A stretch of DNA of 33,192 bases from Thetidibacter halocola (GCF_018224955.1 NZ_JAGTUU010000014.1:1-33192), one strand, 5' to 3'. Counted from the first letter of the stretch, positions 1-7,195 are shown. The notes: generated by a model from the sequence alone, not told the origin. Translations and numbers: made by a program.

Positions 1-43
1 AAAAACCACACCTGTATCTCTCTTCTCGATCTCCAATCTCTGT

Positions 44-120
<77 letters not shown>

Positions 121-252
121 AAAAATCAAAACATATCAGTATCTTGCGCAGCGCCCGACGGGGCGATTCTTGCATTGCGCCACCTACATCAACGCCACAT
201 CAACGTTTGTGCAGGCCCCTGACGCCGAGAAACATGATCGTGGCCATGGCCA
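121..252. other. Intergenic stretch between tRNA-fMet and the fic stop
   Basis: No credible gene is seen. It contains a 9-bp direct repeat ACATCAACG at 186-194 and 197-205. An attachment-site role is possible because of the neighbouring tRNA, but nothing here proves it. Confidence 0.4.
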
Positions 253-1350
253 TCACAGTACCAGCTCGTAATGAGTGCTGCGACCGCCACCTTCTCCTTT
301 CCGTAGCAAACCGAGGTCCTGCAGCGCAGCGATGTCGCGGTTCGCCGTGTCCTGCGAGCATTTGGCGATCCCTGCCCACTTCGACGAGGTTATCTTGCCC
401 TCGAACCCATCGAGCAGCCGGTTCAGCACCTTGATCTGGCGTTCGTTCAGTGCCAGCGCCGCAGCGCGCTCCCAGAACTGGCCCTTGGCGACGACCGCCG
501 CTAGGACGCCATCGGCGCCGTGGATCGCGCGGCCGAGGCAGTCGAGGAACCACAGGATCCATGCCGTTACGTCCGTGCCGCCCTTCTGGGTGCGCTCCAG
601 CTGATCGTAGTAGGCGTTCCGCTCGACCCTGATCTGCGCGGACATGCTGTAGAACCGCTGCGGGCTGGTCTCGGATCGCGCGAGTGCCAGATCGGCGATG
701 GCGCGGGCGATGCGGCCGTTGCCGTCTTCAAAAGGGTGGATCGTCACGAACCACAGATGAGCCAGAGCCGCCTTGATCACTGGATCGGTGGCCAGGGGTG
801 CGTTGAACCAACTGAGGAATGCGTCCATCTCCGTCGCAACCCACGGAGCCGGGGGCGCCGAAAAATGAACCTTCTCCCGGCCATAAGGCCCCGACACCAC
901 CTGCATCGGGCCGGTGCTGTCATCGCGCCAGTCCCCGACGATAATCTTCGTCATGCCGCTACGCCCGGTGGGGAACAACGCTGCATGCCACCCGAAGAGG
1001 CGCTCGGAGGTGAGCGGGTCCTGATAGTTCCTCGTCGCGTCCAGCATCACCTCGACGATACCTTCCACGTTGCGATCGGCCGGTGGCAGGGCGCCGATGT
1101 CGATGCCGAGCCGTCGGGCGAGGGATGACCGCACCTGTGTGGCGTCCAACTGCTCGCCTTCGATCTCGCTTGTCTTGACAACGTCCTGCGTCAGCGTCTG
1201 CAGGACCGCCTCTTCGCGCAGCTTGAAGCCCAGCGCTTCCATCCGGCCGATCAGTCGCCCCTGATCGTGACGGACTGCAGCCAAGGGCGCGGCAACACTG
1301 CCATCCTGCCAGGTCAGCCTGGGCCAGTCCGCTTGCTCCCAGATGTACAT
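253..1350 (-). CDS. Fic family protein, DUF4172 N-terminal domain with C-terminal winged helix
   Basis: A 365-aa Fic-domain enzyme, expected to transfer AMP (or another nucleotide moiety) to a hydroxyl of a target protein. The Fic loop HPFEDGNGRIAR lies at about residues 205-216 with every consensus residue, including the catalytic His205. An autoinhibitory motif of the T-xxx-E-G type (TSEIEG, about 60-65) lies upstream, so this is a class II Fic that carries its own inhibitory helix. The N-terminus (MYIWEQADWPRLTW) matches the usual DUF4172 start, so I chose ATG 1350 over the longer frame reaching 1404. The last 60 residues look like a winged helix, which suggests DNA binding. A cluster of inverted half-sites lies directly upstream (1354-1452), consistent with autoregulation. 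The protein target is unknown. Confidence 0.92.
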   Translation of the reverse strand: MYIWEQADWPRLTWQDGSVAAPLAAVRHDQGRLIGRMEALGFKLREEAVLQTLTQDVVKTSEIEGEQLDATQVRSSLARRLGIDIGALPPADRNVEGIVEVMLDATRNYQDPLTSERLFGWHAALFPTGRSGMTKIIVGDWRDDSTGPMQVVSGPYGREKVHFSAPPAPWVATEMDAFLSWFNAPLATDPVIKAALAHLWFVTIHPFEDGNGRIARAIADLALARSETSPQRFYSMSAQIRVERNAYYDQLERTQKGGTDVTAWILWFLDCLGRAIHGADGVLAAVVAKGQFWERAAALALNERQIKVLNRLLDGFEGKITSSKWAGIAKCSQDTANRDIAALQDLGLLRKGEGGGRSTHYELVL

Positions 1351-1353
1351 CAC

Positions 1354-1452
1354 AATCTCCGCATCAGTTGCGGTGATTGTGGGCTGTATTCTCCGCAGAC
1401 GCAAGGAAAAAACGCCGCAAATTGTGCGGAGAATGATGGGATATTCTCCGCA
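1354..1452. promoter_or_regulatory. Cluster of TCTCCGCA half-sites upstream of fic (putative operator)
   Basis: Six related half-sites fall within 99 bp. A dyad AATCTCCGCA-N5-TGCGGTGATT lies at 1354-1378. A single ATTCTCCGCA lies at 1388-1397. A second dyad CCGCA-N5-TGCGGAGAAT lies at 1415-1434, and another single ATTCTCCGCA at 1443-1452. Both dyads use the same 5-nt spacer. The cluster ends 3 bp before the fic start codon. Control by the Fic winged helix or by the HTH protein encoded just upstream is inferred. Confidence 0.7.
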
Positions 1453-1482
1453 TTACCGACTTTCTGAGACTATTTGGTATGC

Positions 1483-1866
1483 CTATGACAGTGATGATCC
1501 CTCGGACTTGGGTTCGTCCTGTCCAAGGTCTTGTAACACTAGAAACCGTCTCGGGCAGCCTGCACATCTGTGCCGCTGGTCCGACAGCCGGTCGGCTATG
1601 GTCAGGATGGTGATCAGCACTGCGTCGGAATGCTGTGCGAGCCGGATCAGATGCTCTCCGCTCGGTCCGCGTTCCCCAGAAAGCCAGTACTTGGCTGTTC
1701 GTTCACTCGCTCCCGTCCAGCGCATAACGGTCTTGATGGCCTGATGCGTCTGCCCCAGTTCACGGCGCAGGGCATCGGCAATGGCCTTGCGATAGGCGGT
1801 CTGGTCCGCGTCCAGGTGCACAGTTGTGCCCATTTTCGGCACAGATGTGCCCATCTTGATCCGCAT
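1483..1866 (-). CDS. Small helix-turn-helix protein next to the recombinase
   Basis: A 127-aa protein read from ATG 1866, preceded by a strong GGAGGAGG ribosome site; the frame stays open up to 1938. The core AYRKAIADALRRELG-THQAIKTVMRWTGASERTAKYWLSG has the pattern of a helix-turn-helix, with TGASERTAKYW as the likely recognition region. The N-terminus contains a tandem MGTSV/MGTTV peptide repeat, which arises from repeated DNA dyads. It is divergent from the recombinase (126-bp gap) and lies upstream of fic on the same strand. A regulator of the recombinase unit and/or fic is the most economical role, but no function is known to me. Confidence 0.72.
   Translation of the reverse strand: MRIKMGTSVPKMGTTVHLDADQTAYRKAIADALRRELGQTHQAIKTVMRWTGASERTAKYWLSGERGPSGEHLIRLAQHSDAVLITILTIADRLSDQRHRCAGCPRRFLVLQDLGQDEPKSEGSSLS
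1562..1573. promoter_or_regulatory. GCACA-N2-TGTGC dyad inside the HTH gene
   Basis: A perfect copy of the same dyad found twice near the 5' end of the HTH gene (1818-1851). It lies in the 3' part of the gene, between the start codon and the fic promoter region. A regulatory role is inferred only from recurrence. Confidence 0.45.
1818..1851. promoter_or_regulatory. Tandem GCACA-N2-TGTGC dyads at the start of the HTH gene
   Basis: Two perfect dyads lie 8 bp apart: GCACAGTTGTGC at 1818-1829 and GGCACAGATGTGCC at 1838-1851. They lie about 15-50 bp inside the HTH gene and face the divergent recombinase promoter. They may be binding sites of the HTH protein itself. Confidence 0.5.
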
Positions 1867-1992
1867 CGCGGCGTCCTCCTCCGGTAAACCTGTGGAGAAG
1901 ACAACACAGCGGCAGATTCCATTTTGCGCCCCAGCCAATACTCCGGGTCCGACCAGACGGAGACGCCTGCATGAACTGATCTGGAGACGGGA

Positions 1993-3570
1993 ATGGCAGG
2001 CAGAGAGCCGCCCTCAAAGGAAGAACCGGCGAACTCCCCGCCGAAGCGCCGTGCGGCCGAATATGTTCGCATGTCGACAGACCATCAGAAATACTCGACT
2101 GAAAACCAGTCGGACGCGATCCGCAAGTATGCGGATGAGCGCGGCTTTGAATTGGTCCGCTCCTATGCCGATGCCGGAAAGAGCGGTCTGAGGATCGAGG
2201 GCCGCGAAGCGCTGCAACAGCTGATCCAGGATGTACAGGACGGCACCGCCGATTTTGAGGTGATCCTCGTCTATGACGTCAGTCGATGGGGCCGGTTTCA
2301 GGACGCCGATGAGTCCGCCTATTATGAATACATCTGTCGTCGGGCAAACAAGCAGGTCGAATACTGCGCCGAGCAGTTCGAGAATGATGGCAGTCCGATT
2401 GCCACCATCGTCAAGGGCGTCAAGCGCGCCATGGCCGGGGAATATAGTCGGGAACTGTCGACCAAGGTCTTTGCCGGGCAATGCCGCCTGATCAAACTCG
2501 GCTATCGCCAAGGCGGCCCGGCGGGCTTCGGCCTTCGTCGTGTCCTGCTCGATGAACGCGGCGAGGTGAAGGCGGAGCTGAAACGCGGCGAGCACAAGAG
2601 CTTGCAAACTGACAGGGTAATCCTGATGCCAGGACCCGACGCCGAGGTGCAGACCGTGCGCTGGATCTACAGCCAGTTCCTGAAGCACGGTCGCTCGGAA
2701 AGCGAAATCGCGGCTGAGTTGAATGAGCGCGGAATCCTGACCGACCTCGACCGGCTCTGGACCCGCGCGACCGTCCATCAGATCCTGAGCAACGAGAAAT
2801 ACATCGGCAACAACGTCTACAACCGGCGCTCGTTCAAGCTGAAACGCAAGCGGGTCGCCAATGGCCCGGAGATGTGGATCCGGTCGGAAGGGGCTTTCGA
2901 TGCCATCGTCGAGCCAAAACAGTTTCAGAAGGTGCAGGCGATCATCGCCGCCCGCAATCGCCGGTTCTCGGACGAGGAGATGCTGGATCGGCTGACGCGG
3001 CTGTTTCAGCGCCACGGCTACATATCAGGTCTGGTGATCGACGAGGCCGATGGAATGCCTTCCAGCGGCGCCTATGCCCACCGGTTTGGCAGTCTGATCC
3101 GGGCTTACTCCCTGGTTGGCTTCACCCCGGACCGGGACTACCACTACATCGAAGTCAACCGGATGCTGCGGCTGTTCCACGGGGACGCGGTGGAGCGCGT
3201 GATCCGCGAGATTTTGCAGCTTGGCGGCACGGTGGCACGCAATCCGGCGACCGACCTGCTGACGGTCAATGGCGAATTCACCGCGTCGGTCGTCGTCGCC
3301 CGCTGTCGCGAAACCACTGCGGGCGGCCTGCGCTGGAAAATCCGGTTCGACACCGGCCTCGCCCCAGACATCACCATCGCCATCCGGATGGATCGCACCA
3401 ATACCGCCGCTCTCGACTACTACCTGCTGCCCCAGTTCGAGATGCGGATTAAACCCTTGGGGCTGGCCGAGGAGAATGGCCTTATGCTGGACGCTTACAG
3501 GTTTGCGACGCTGGACTTCTTCTTCGAAATGGCCCGCCGCGTGCCAGTTTCCGAGGTGGCACCATGGTGA
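1993..3570 (+). CDS. Large serine recombinase with atypical C-terminal region
   Basis: A 525-aa serine recombinase, a family that cuts DNA through a phosphoserine link to integrate or excise elements. The catalytic domain spans about residues 22-165: YVRMS with nucleophile Ser28, then YDVSRWGR (94-101) with the conserved Arg residues. A PF07508-like recombinase domain follows (about 175-285; YRQGGPAGFGLRR, then NEKYIGNNVYNR). The usual zinc-ribbon cysteines and coiled coil are not recognisable. Instead, about 200 residues (325-525) include MPSSGAYAHRFGSLIRAYSL, then a strand-rich segment with DITIAIRMDRTN. The start is ATG 1993 after GGAGACGGGA. Its stop overlaps the next gene by 7 bp, so the three genes are probably one operon. 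It could be the integrase of the prophage or belong to a separate mobile unit. Confidence 0.9.
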   Translation: MAGREPPSKEEPANSPPKRRAAEYVRMSTDHQKYSTENQSDAIRKYADERGFELVRSYADAGKSGLRIEGREALQQLIQDVQDGTADFEVILVYDVSRWGRFQDADESAYYEYICRRANKQVEYCAEQFENDGSPIATIVKGVKRAMAGEYSRELSTKVFAGQCRLIKLGYRQGGPAGFGLRRVLLDERGEVKAELKRGEHKSLQTDRVILMPGPDAEVQTVRWIYSQFLKHGRSESEIAAELNERGILTDLDRLWTRATVHQILSNEKYIGNNVYNRRSFKLKRKRVANGPEMWIRSEGAFDAIVEPKQFQKVQAIIAARNRRFSDEEMLDRLTRLFQRHGYISGLVIDEADGMPSSGAYAHRFGSLIRAYSLVGFTPDRDYHYIEVNRMLRLFHGDAVERVIREILQLGGTVARNPATDLLTVNGEFTASVVVARCRETTAGGLRWKIRFDTGLAPDITIAIRMDRTNTAALDYYLLPQFEMRIKPLGLAEENGLMLDAYRFATLDFFFEMARRVPVSEVAPW

Positions 3571-4457
3571 CCGAAGTCGAGATGCAGGACGAGGTGCAGA
3601 TCATCCCAATTGCCGCCATCATGGTGGAAAACCCGCGCGAACGGTCGGAAAAGACCTTTCGCGCGTTGGTCGACAGCATCGGCAAGGTTGGCCTGAAGAA
3701 GCCGATCACTGTCGCCCGGGTTGATGAGGAGGCAGGGGCAGCCTGGCGCCTTGTCTGCGGTCAGGGGCGGATGGAGGCCTATGTCGTTCTTGGCGAAACC
3801 CACATCCCGGCCATCGTTGTAGAGGCAAGCGAGGTCGAACGGCTTCTGCGCAGCGTGATCGAGAACATCGCCAGACGTCAGCAACGCCCTCTCGAGCTGT
3901 TGCAGGACATCGCCGTCTTGCGAGACCGGGGGTATTCGGACCAGGACATTGCCGAAAAGACCGGCTTGTCACTGTCCTATGTCCACGAGATCGGCGAGTT
4001 GATCGCCAATGGCGAAGAGCGGCTGCTGATCGCGGTCGAGACCGGCCAGATGCCGCTAAGCGTTGCGCTCTACATCACACGGGCCGAAGAAAAGGATGTA
4101 CAGAGCGCGCTTGAGGCGGCCTATGTCTCGGGCGAACTACGAGGAAAGAAACTGCTGGAAGCTCGGCGACTGGTTGAGTTGCGACAGCGGCACGGCAAAC
4201 AGCGGGGTGCCACCCGCACCCGGCAGCCCAAAGTCGGGATGACGTCGGCGGCACTGGTGCGAGCCTATCGTGCTGAGGCCGAGCGCCAGCAGGACATGAT
4301 CCGAAGGGCGCAGGCGACGCGGAGCAGCCTGTTGTTCCTCGATGCGGCTTTTCAGTCTCTCTTGAAGGACGAGAACTTTCTGACGCTGCTCCGTGCCGAG
4401 GGACTCGACTCCGTGCCGCGCATGATCGTCGAGGGGCTGCAGGAGGCTCGGGCATGA
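3564..4457 (+). CDS. ParB/RepB-like DNA-binding protein, first of a tandem pair
   Basis: A 297-aa protein with an N-terminal ParB fold: IIPIAAIMVENPR (about 13-25), then GQGRMEA at 66-72 matching the GxxRxxA nucleotide-binding box, then ENIARR at 100-105. A helix-turn-helix follows (about 124-150; YSDQDIAEKTGLSLSYVHEI), then a RepB-type C-terminal part (compare PF07506). Known ParB proteins bind CTP and clamp DNA, but no parA gene is present here, so plasmid or chromosome partition is unlikely. The start overlaps the recombinase stop and the end overlaps the next gene as ATGA. I infer a role with the recombinase, such as DNA synapsis, directionality or regulation. Confidence 0.85.
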   Translation: MVTEVEMQDEVQIIPIAAIMVENPRERSEKTFRALVDSIGKVGLKKPITVARVDEEAGAAWRLVCGQGRMEAYVVLGETHIPAIVVEASEVERLLRSVIENIARRQQRPLELLQDIAVLRDRGYSDQDIAEKTGLSLSYVHEIGELIANGEERLLIAVETGQMPLSVALYITRAEEKDVQSALEAAYVSGELRGKKLLEARRLVELRQRHGKQRGATRTRQPKVGMTSAALVRAYRAEAERQQDMIRRAQATRSSLLFLDAAFQSLLKDENFLTLLRAEGLDSVPRMIVEGLQEARA

Positions 4458-5389
4458 CAAACTTGGGGAAAGTGCATTCGCCAAAGAGCCCGGGATTTGA
4501 AGCGAACCTGCGGCGGATCGAGATCGCCGCAATCCTGCCGGTCAAGCAACTTCCGGTCACGGTGCCCAAAAGCCAGAAATATGCGCAGATCGCCGCATCG
4601 ATCCGCGAGGTCGGCCTGATCGAACCGCCAGTCGTCGCGCGCGCGGCGGGGCAGGATGGGGCCTTCATCCTTCTCGACGGCCATGTTCGACTGCACGTCT
4701 TGAAGGAAATGGGTGAGACGACCGTCACCTGCCTCGTGGCGACCGACGACGAGTCCTTCACCTACAACAAGCGCATCAGCCGCCTTGCCACGATCCAGGA
4801 GCACAAGATGATCCTGCGCGCGGTCGAGCGCGGCGTATCGGAGGCCCGCATCGCGGCTGCGCTGAATGTCGATGTTGCGCTGATCCGGCGCAAACGGACC
4901 CTGCTGAACGGCATCTGCCCAGAGGCGGCTGAACTTCTGAAGGCTCGACACTGCCCGATCAACAGCTTTCGCGCTCTGCGCAAGATGAAGCCGCTGCGAC
5001 AGATTCAGGCGGCAGAACTGATGATCGCCGCGAACAATTACACCGTGCCCTTTGTCGATGCGATCCTGGCGGCCACCGATCCAGGCGACCTGGTCGATCC
5101 CGCATCGAAGAAGGAAACGCCGGGCGTCACACGCGAGCAGGCCGAGCGGATGAAGATCGAAATGGCCAACCTGCAGAAGAACATCAAATTGATCGAAGGC
5201 ACCCTTGGGCCCGATCATCTCCGGCTGGTGGTGGCTGGCCGCTATGTCAAGCGGCTCCTGCAGAATGACCGTCTCGCCCGCTACCTCGATAAGAACCACG
5301 GCGAAATCCTCGGCGAGTTTCGGCAGATCGTCGCGAGCCTGGCGCAGCCTGTTCCCTCGACAGAAGCAGGGAGCATCGAGGGCGCTTAG
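4454..5389 (+). CDS. ParB/RepB-like protein with RepB C-terminal domain, second of the pair
   Basis: A 311-aa protein with the same layout as its upstream partner but clearly diverged. The ParB N-terminal domain starts near RIEIAAILPV (21-30), and the box reads LDGHVRL (74-80) instead of GQGRMEA. It has an NKRISRL segment (105-111) and a helix-turn-helix near 128-150 (VSEARIAAALNVDVALIRRK). The C-terminal half (about 155-300) resembles the RepB plasmid-partition domain PF07506, with a predicted coiled segment EQAERMKIEMANLQKNIKLI. It is translationally coupled by an ATGA overlap. The two different paralogues suggest a heteromeric complex. This is inferred. Confidence 0.85.
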   Translation: MTNLGKVHSPKSPGFEANLRRIEIAAILPVKQLPVTVPKSQKYAQIAASIREVGLIEPPVVARAAGQDGAFILLDGHVRLHVLKEMGETTVTCLVATDDESFTYNKRISRLATIQEHKMILRAVERGVSEARIAAALNVDVALIRRKRTLLNGICPEAAELLKARHCPINSFRALRKMKPLRQIQAAELMIAANNYTVPFVDAILAATDPGDLVDPASKKETPGVTREQAERMKIEMANLQKNIKLIEGTLGPDHLRLVVAGRYVKRLLQNDRLARYLDKNHGEILGEFRQIVASLAQPVPSTEAGSIEGA

Positions 5390-5703
5390 TTTGCTGGTCA
5401 GCTTGCTGCTGACGCTGGGGACCCGGACCCGAAAGCGCGGGGACCGCAGGAGACGCCGGACGATGGGCCGGATCAAGCGCGGGAGTGGGGATGGCGGCGA
5501 ACCCGCTCGGAGCCCGCCAGGCTGGTTTGAGTTTTCACCAGCCCAATGGTCAGTGTCCGACCATTGAAGCAAGCGGGCGCATTGACTGCCTTAGGTCAAT
5601 GCGCCCGCCGGTGGCCTTGGGGCCTTGAAATCCCGGACTGCGAAGAGATCCTTACCATTAGAGTTATCCGGAGTTGCACTTGCGCCGCCGCCCGGACCAC
5701 CTT
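5390..5703. other. Gene-poor stretch closing the recombinase-ParB unit
   Basis: No credible gene is seen in these 314 bp. The stretch holds two strong hairpins (listed separately) and then GC-rich sequence up to the stop codon of the spanin gene. It separates the plus-strand recombinase unit from the minus-strand lysis genes, so it is a natural place for a bidirectional terminator or an element boundary. Confidence 0.6.
5544..5608. terminator. Two adjacent perfect hairpins (putative bidirectional terminator or site)
   Basis: The first hairpin is CAATGGTC / GACCATTG at 5544-5551 and 5559-5566 with a 7-nt loop. The second is a 14-bp perfect stem, GCGGGCGCATTGAC paired with its complement, at 5573-5586 and 5595-5608 with an 8-nt loop. 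They lie between convergent transcription units. No T-run follows on either strand, so the terminator role is inferred and an element-end function is possible. Confidence 0.55.
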
Positions 5704-5949
5704 TCACCGGCATGCCCTCATCTGATCGCGTAGAACCGCGTAATCGCTTAGCATCCGAACGATGACGGCGCCGCCTGTCAACGCTTCGACTTCGTGGGCC
5801 GCCATCGCCTTTTCTGCAGCAGTGTAATTGACGACCGGTGGGCACGGCGCCCGCGGTTCAGAACCGCCCGCTCCGCAGCCGCTCAACCAGAGCATTGCGA
5901 TCATGAGGGCGACGCGCGGCGGCCTCGAGCATCTTGCGGTGGATGGCAT
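5704..5949 (-). CDS. o-spanin-like (Rz1-type) outer-membrane lipoprotein
   Basis: An 81-aa lipoprotein candidate. It has basic residues, then the hydrophobic run VALMIAMLWLSG, then Cys25 in a lipobox LSGC. Cleavage would leave a mature protein of about 57 residues that starts with a short Gly/Pro-rich linker. ATG 5949 is chosen because AAGGAGAG precedes it by about 6 nt; the internal ATG 5904 lacks a ribosome site. It starts inside the upstream i-spanin-like gene in another frame, with 92 bp of overlap, which is the classic Rz/Rz1 layout. Spanins fuse inner and outer membranes at the last step of host lysis. The identification rests on architecture, position and lipobox rather than on a sequence family. 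Confidence 0.72.
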   Translation of the reverse strand: MPSTARCSRPPRVALMIAMLWLSGCGAGGSEPRAPCPPVVNYTAAEKAMAAHEVEALTGGAVIVRMLSDYAVLRDQMRACR

Positions 5950-6103
5950 TGTTTCTCTCCTTGATATCGAGCCGTTCAGCGCCGCGCCCAACGCGTTCGC
6001 CCGCACGACGCAGGTTGACGACGAACAGCAGGATCGCTGCAGCGGTGAGGATCGGGCCCAGCGCCTTTCGCGCCGGGCCGTGGGCAAGCAACCACCCGAT
6101 CAC
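5858..6103 (-). CDS. i-spanin-like (Rz-type) inner-membrane protein
   Basis: An 81-aa protein with one N-terminal membrane segment (about residues 14-30, LGPILTAAAILLFVVNL) followed by a charged helical tail rich in Arg and Glu (RRAGERVGRGAERLDIKERN), as expected for an inner-membrane spanin with a periplasmic coiled coil. Its start overlaps the endolysin stop as ATGA, and the lipoprotein gene begins inside it in another frame. This arrangement makes a two-component spanin the best reading. It is shorter than lambda Rz, and a small holin is an alternative. Confidence 0.7.
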   Translation of the reverse strand: MIGWLLAHGPARKALGPILTAAAILLFVVNLRRAGERVGRGAERLDIKERNNAIHRKMLEAAARRPHDRNALVERLRSGRF

Positions 6104-6774
6104 CGCTGGCCCCGCTTCCAGTCGTCGAGCCGGGCATGGATCGTGATGACAATGCCGATCAGGGCGATGGCGATTAGCGCCCAGCGCAGGGTGTCGAGAT
6201 AAGGCACCAGCGGCTGGATGGTGGATTGAGTTTCCGCAAAGACGTCCTGCAGCACATCCACGCCAGCTGCCCCGACCGTGGCCGCACCCGCGGCACCGCC
6301 GCCGCGCAGGGTGCGGCTCTCGGCCAGGACCTCGCGGGCGGGCGGCAGGTCAGGTGCAAAGGCGACAGGCCGGGCCGGGAAGGGATCACCCCAGGAGCGG
6401 GCGGGCCCGAGATCGATATGCATGAAGCCCGAGCGCGGGTAATAGCCGAAGCCGAGGAAACCCACTGCACGCGCCGCGGCCTCGAAGGCGACCGGGTCAT
6501 GGTTCGTCATGGCGATATCGAAGGCGGTTCCCGACATGTGTTTTGACGCCGGAGCCCCACCGACCGCGCGGTTGTGTTCCGGGCTGCGGTAAGCCGAGCG
6601 GACGATCAGCGGCTTGCCCAGCCGGTCACGCAGGGCCTGAAGCATATCCATTGCCAGGATGTTGATCCGGATCGCTCCAGTGCCGCGGCAGGCGATCTCG
6701 GCCGGCGAGAAATTCGGCCAGCGCCAGCTGCTTTCCGGCACATCGCGCCAATGGGGATAGGTCAGGGTCGGCAT
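6100..6774 (-). CDS. Peptidase M15 endolysin with C-terminal membrane segment
   Basis: A 224-aa zinc peptidase of the D-Ala-D-Ala carboxypeptidase/M15A fold, expected to cut peptidoglycan cross-links during lysis. The signature SAYRSPEHN (60-68) is followed by zinc ligands His79 (SKHMSG), Asp86 (TAFDI) and His119 (FMHIDLG). A Gly/Ala-rich linker (about 145-170) leads to a C-terminal hydrophobic segment (about 193-212, WALIAIALIGIVITI) and a basic tail. The enzyme therefore appears membrane-anchored by its C-terminus, which would help hold it back before holin action. ATG 6774 follows TGGAGAA; the longer frame to 6843 lacks support. It overlaps the spanin gene by 4 bp. Confidence 0.9.
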   Translation of the reverse strand: MPTLTYPHWRDVPESSWRWPNFSPAEIACRGTGAIRINILAMDMLQALRDRLGKPLIVRSAYRSPEHNRAVGGAPASKHMSGTAFDIAMTNHDPVAFEAAARAVGFLGFGYYPRSGFMHIDLGPARSWGDPFPARPVAFAPDLPPAREVLAESRTLRGGGAAGAATVGAAGVDVLQDVFAETQSTIQPLVPYLDTLRWALIAIALIGIVITIHARLDDWKRGQR

Positions 6775-6802
6775 CGGATTCTCCAGATGAAAAATCCGCC
6801 CC

Positions 6803-6819
6803 GCGCGGCAAGGCCGCGC
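6803..6819 (-). terminator. GC hairpin between holin-like and endolysin genes
   Basis: GCGCGGC / GCCGCGC with a 3-nt loop. On the minus strand it is followed after about 8 nt by ATTTTT, so it may be an attenuating terminator. A second GC dyad lies at 6844-6858. Confidence 0.45.
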
Positions 6820-6886
6820 AGACTGTGCGATCTGGCGGACCATGCCCGCCGCGGGCGGGGGAATTGGGTTTGACGAAGGGTGGCGG

Positions 6887-7195
6887 TCAGTCGATGCGGC
6901 CGCGCTGGAACGCGTCGAAGAGCATGTCCCGCACGGCGCGAATGTCGGCCTCTATGCGGTCGAGGCGATTGCCATCGGTCTTGCGATCTTCGCTGCGCTG
7001 CCGGTCGGCCCTGTCCCGTTGAGCAACAAGTTCCCGGTCCAGCCGATCCAGCATGGCCTCGTTGGTGAAGGCCTTGCGGGAGATGGCCGCAAAGAGTGTG
7101 ATGGCGCCGCCGATCAGGGCGGTCAGCGCCGCGGTGATCCCGTGATCGCGGAAGGCCTGCGCGACCTCCCCGGTGAGCGTGGTCTGGTCATCCAT
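6887..7195 (-). CDS. Holin-like small membrane protein with coiled coil
   Basis: A 102-aa protein read from ATG 7195 after AAGGGGA. An N-terminal region is followed by one hydrophobic segment (about 20-37, ITAALTALIGGAITLFAAI). After that comes a long, highly charged helix (MLDRLDRELVAQRDRADRQ and onwards) typical of a coiled coil. It lies between the tail fibre and the endolysin, where prophages of this type carry holins or small accessory membrane proteins. Function by context only; no catalytic motifs are seen. Confidence 0.6.
   Translation of the reverse strand: MDDQTTLTGEVAQAFRDHGITAALTALIGGAITLFAAISRKAFTNEAMLDRLDRELVAQRDRADRQRSEDRKTDGNRLDRIEADIRAVRDMLFDAFQRGRID

Noticed and set aside
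520-1128. 202-aa plus-strand open frame opposite fic
   Set aside because: It is a shadow of the well-supported Fic gene, with no motifs or ribosome site.
2014-3015. 333-aa minus-strand frame opposite the recombinase
   Set aside because: It mirrors the recombinase codon pattern and has no recognisable protein features.
3564-5389. ParB-like pair as a plasmid partition locus
   Set aside because: There is no parA/repA, no repC and no replication origin, and the genes are tied to a recombinase.
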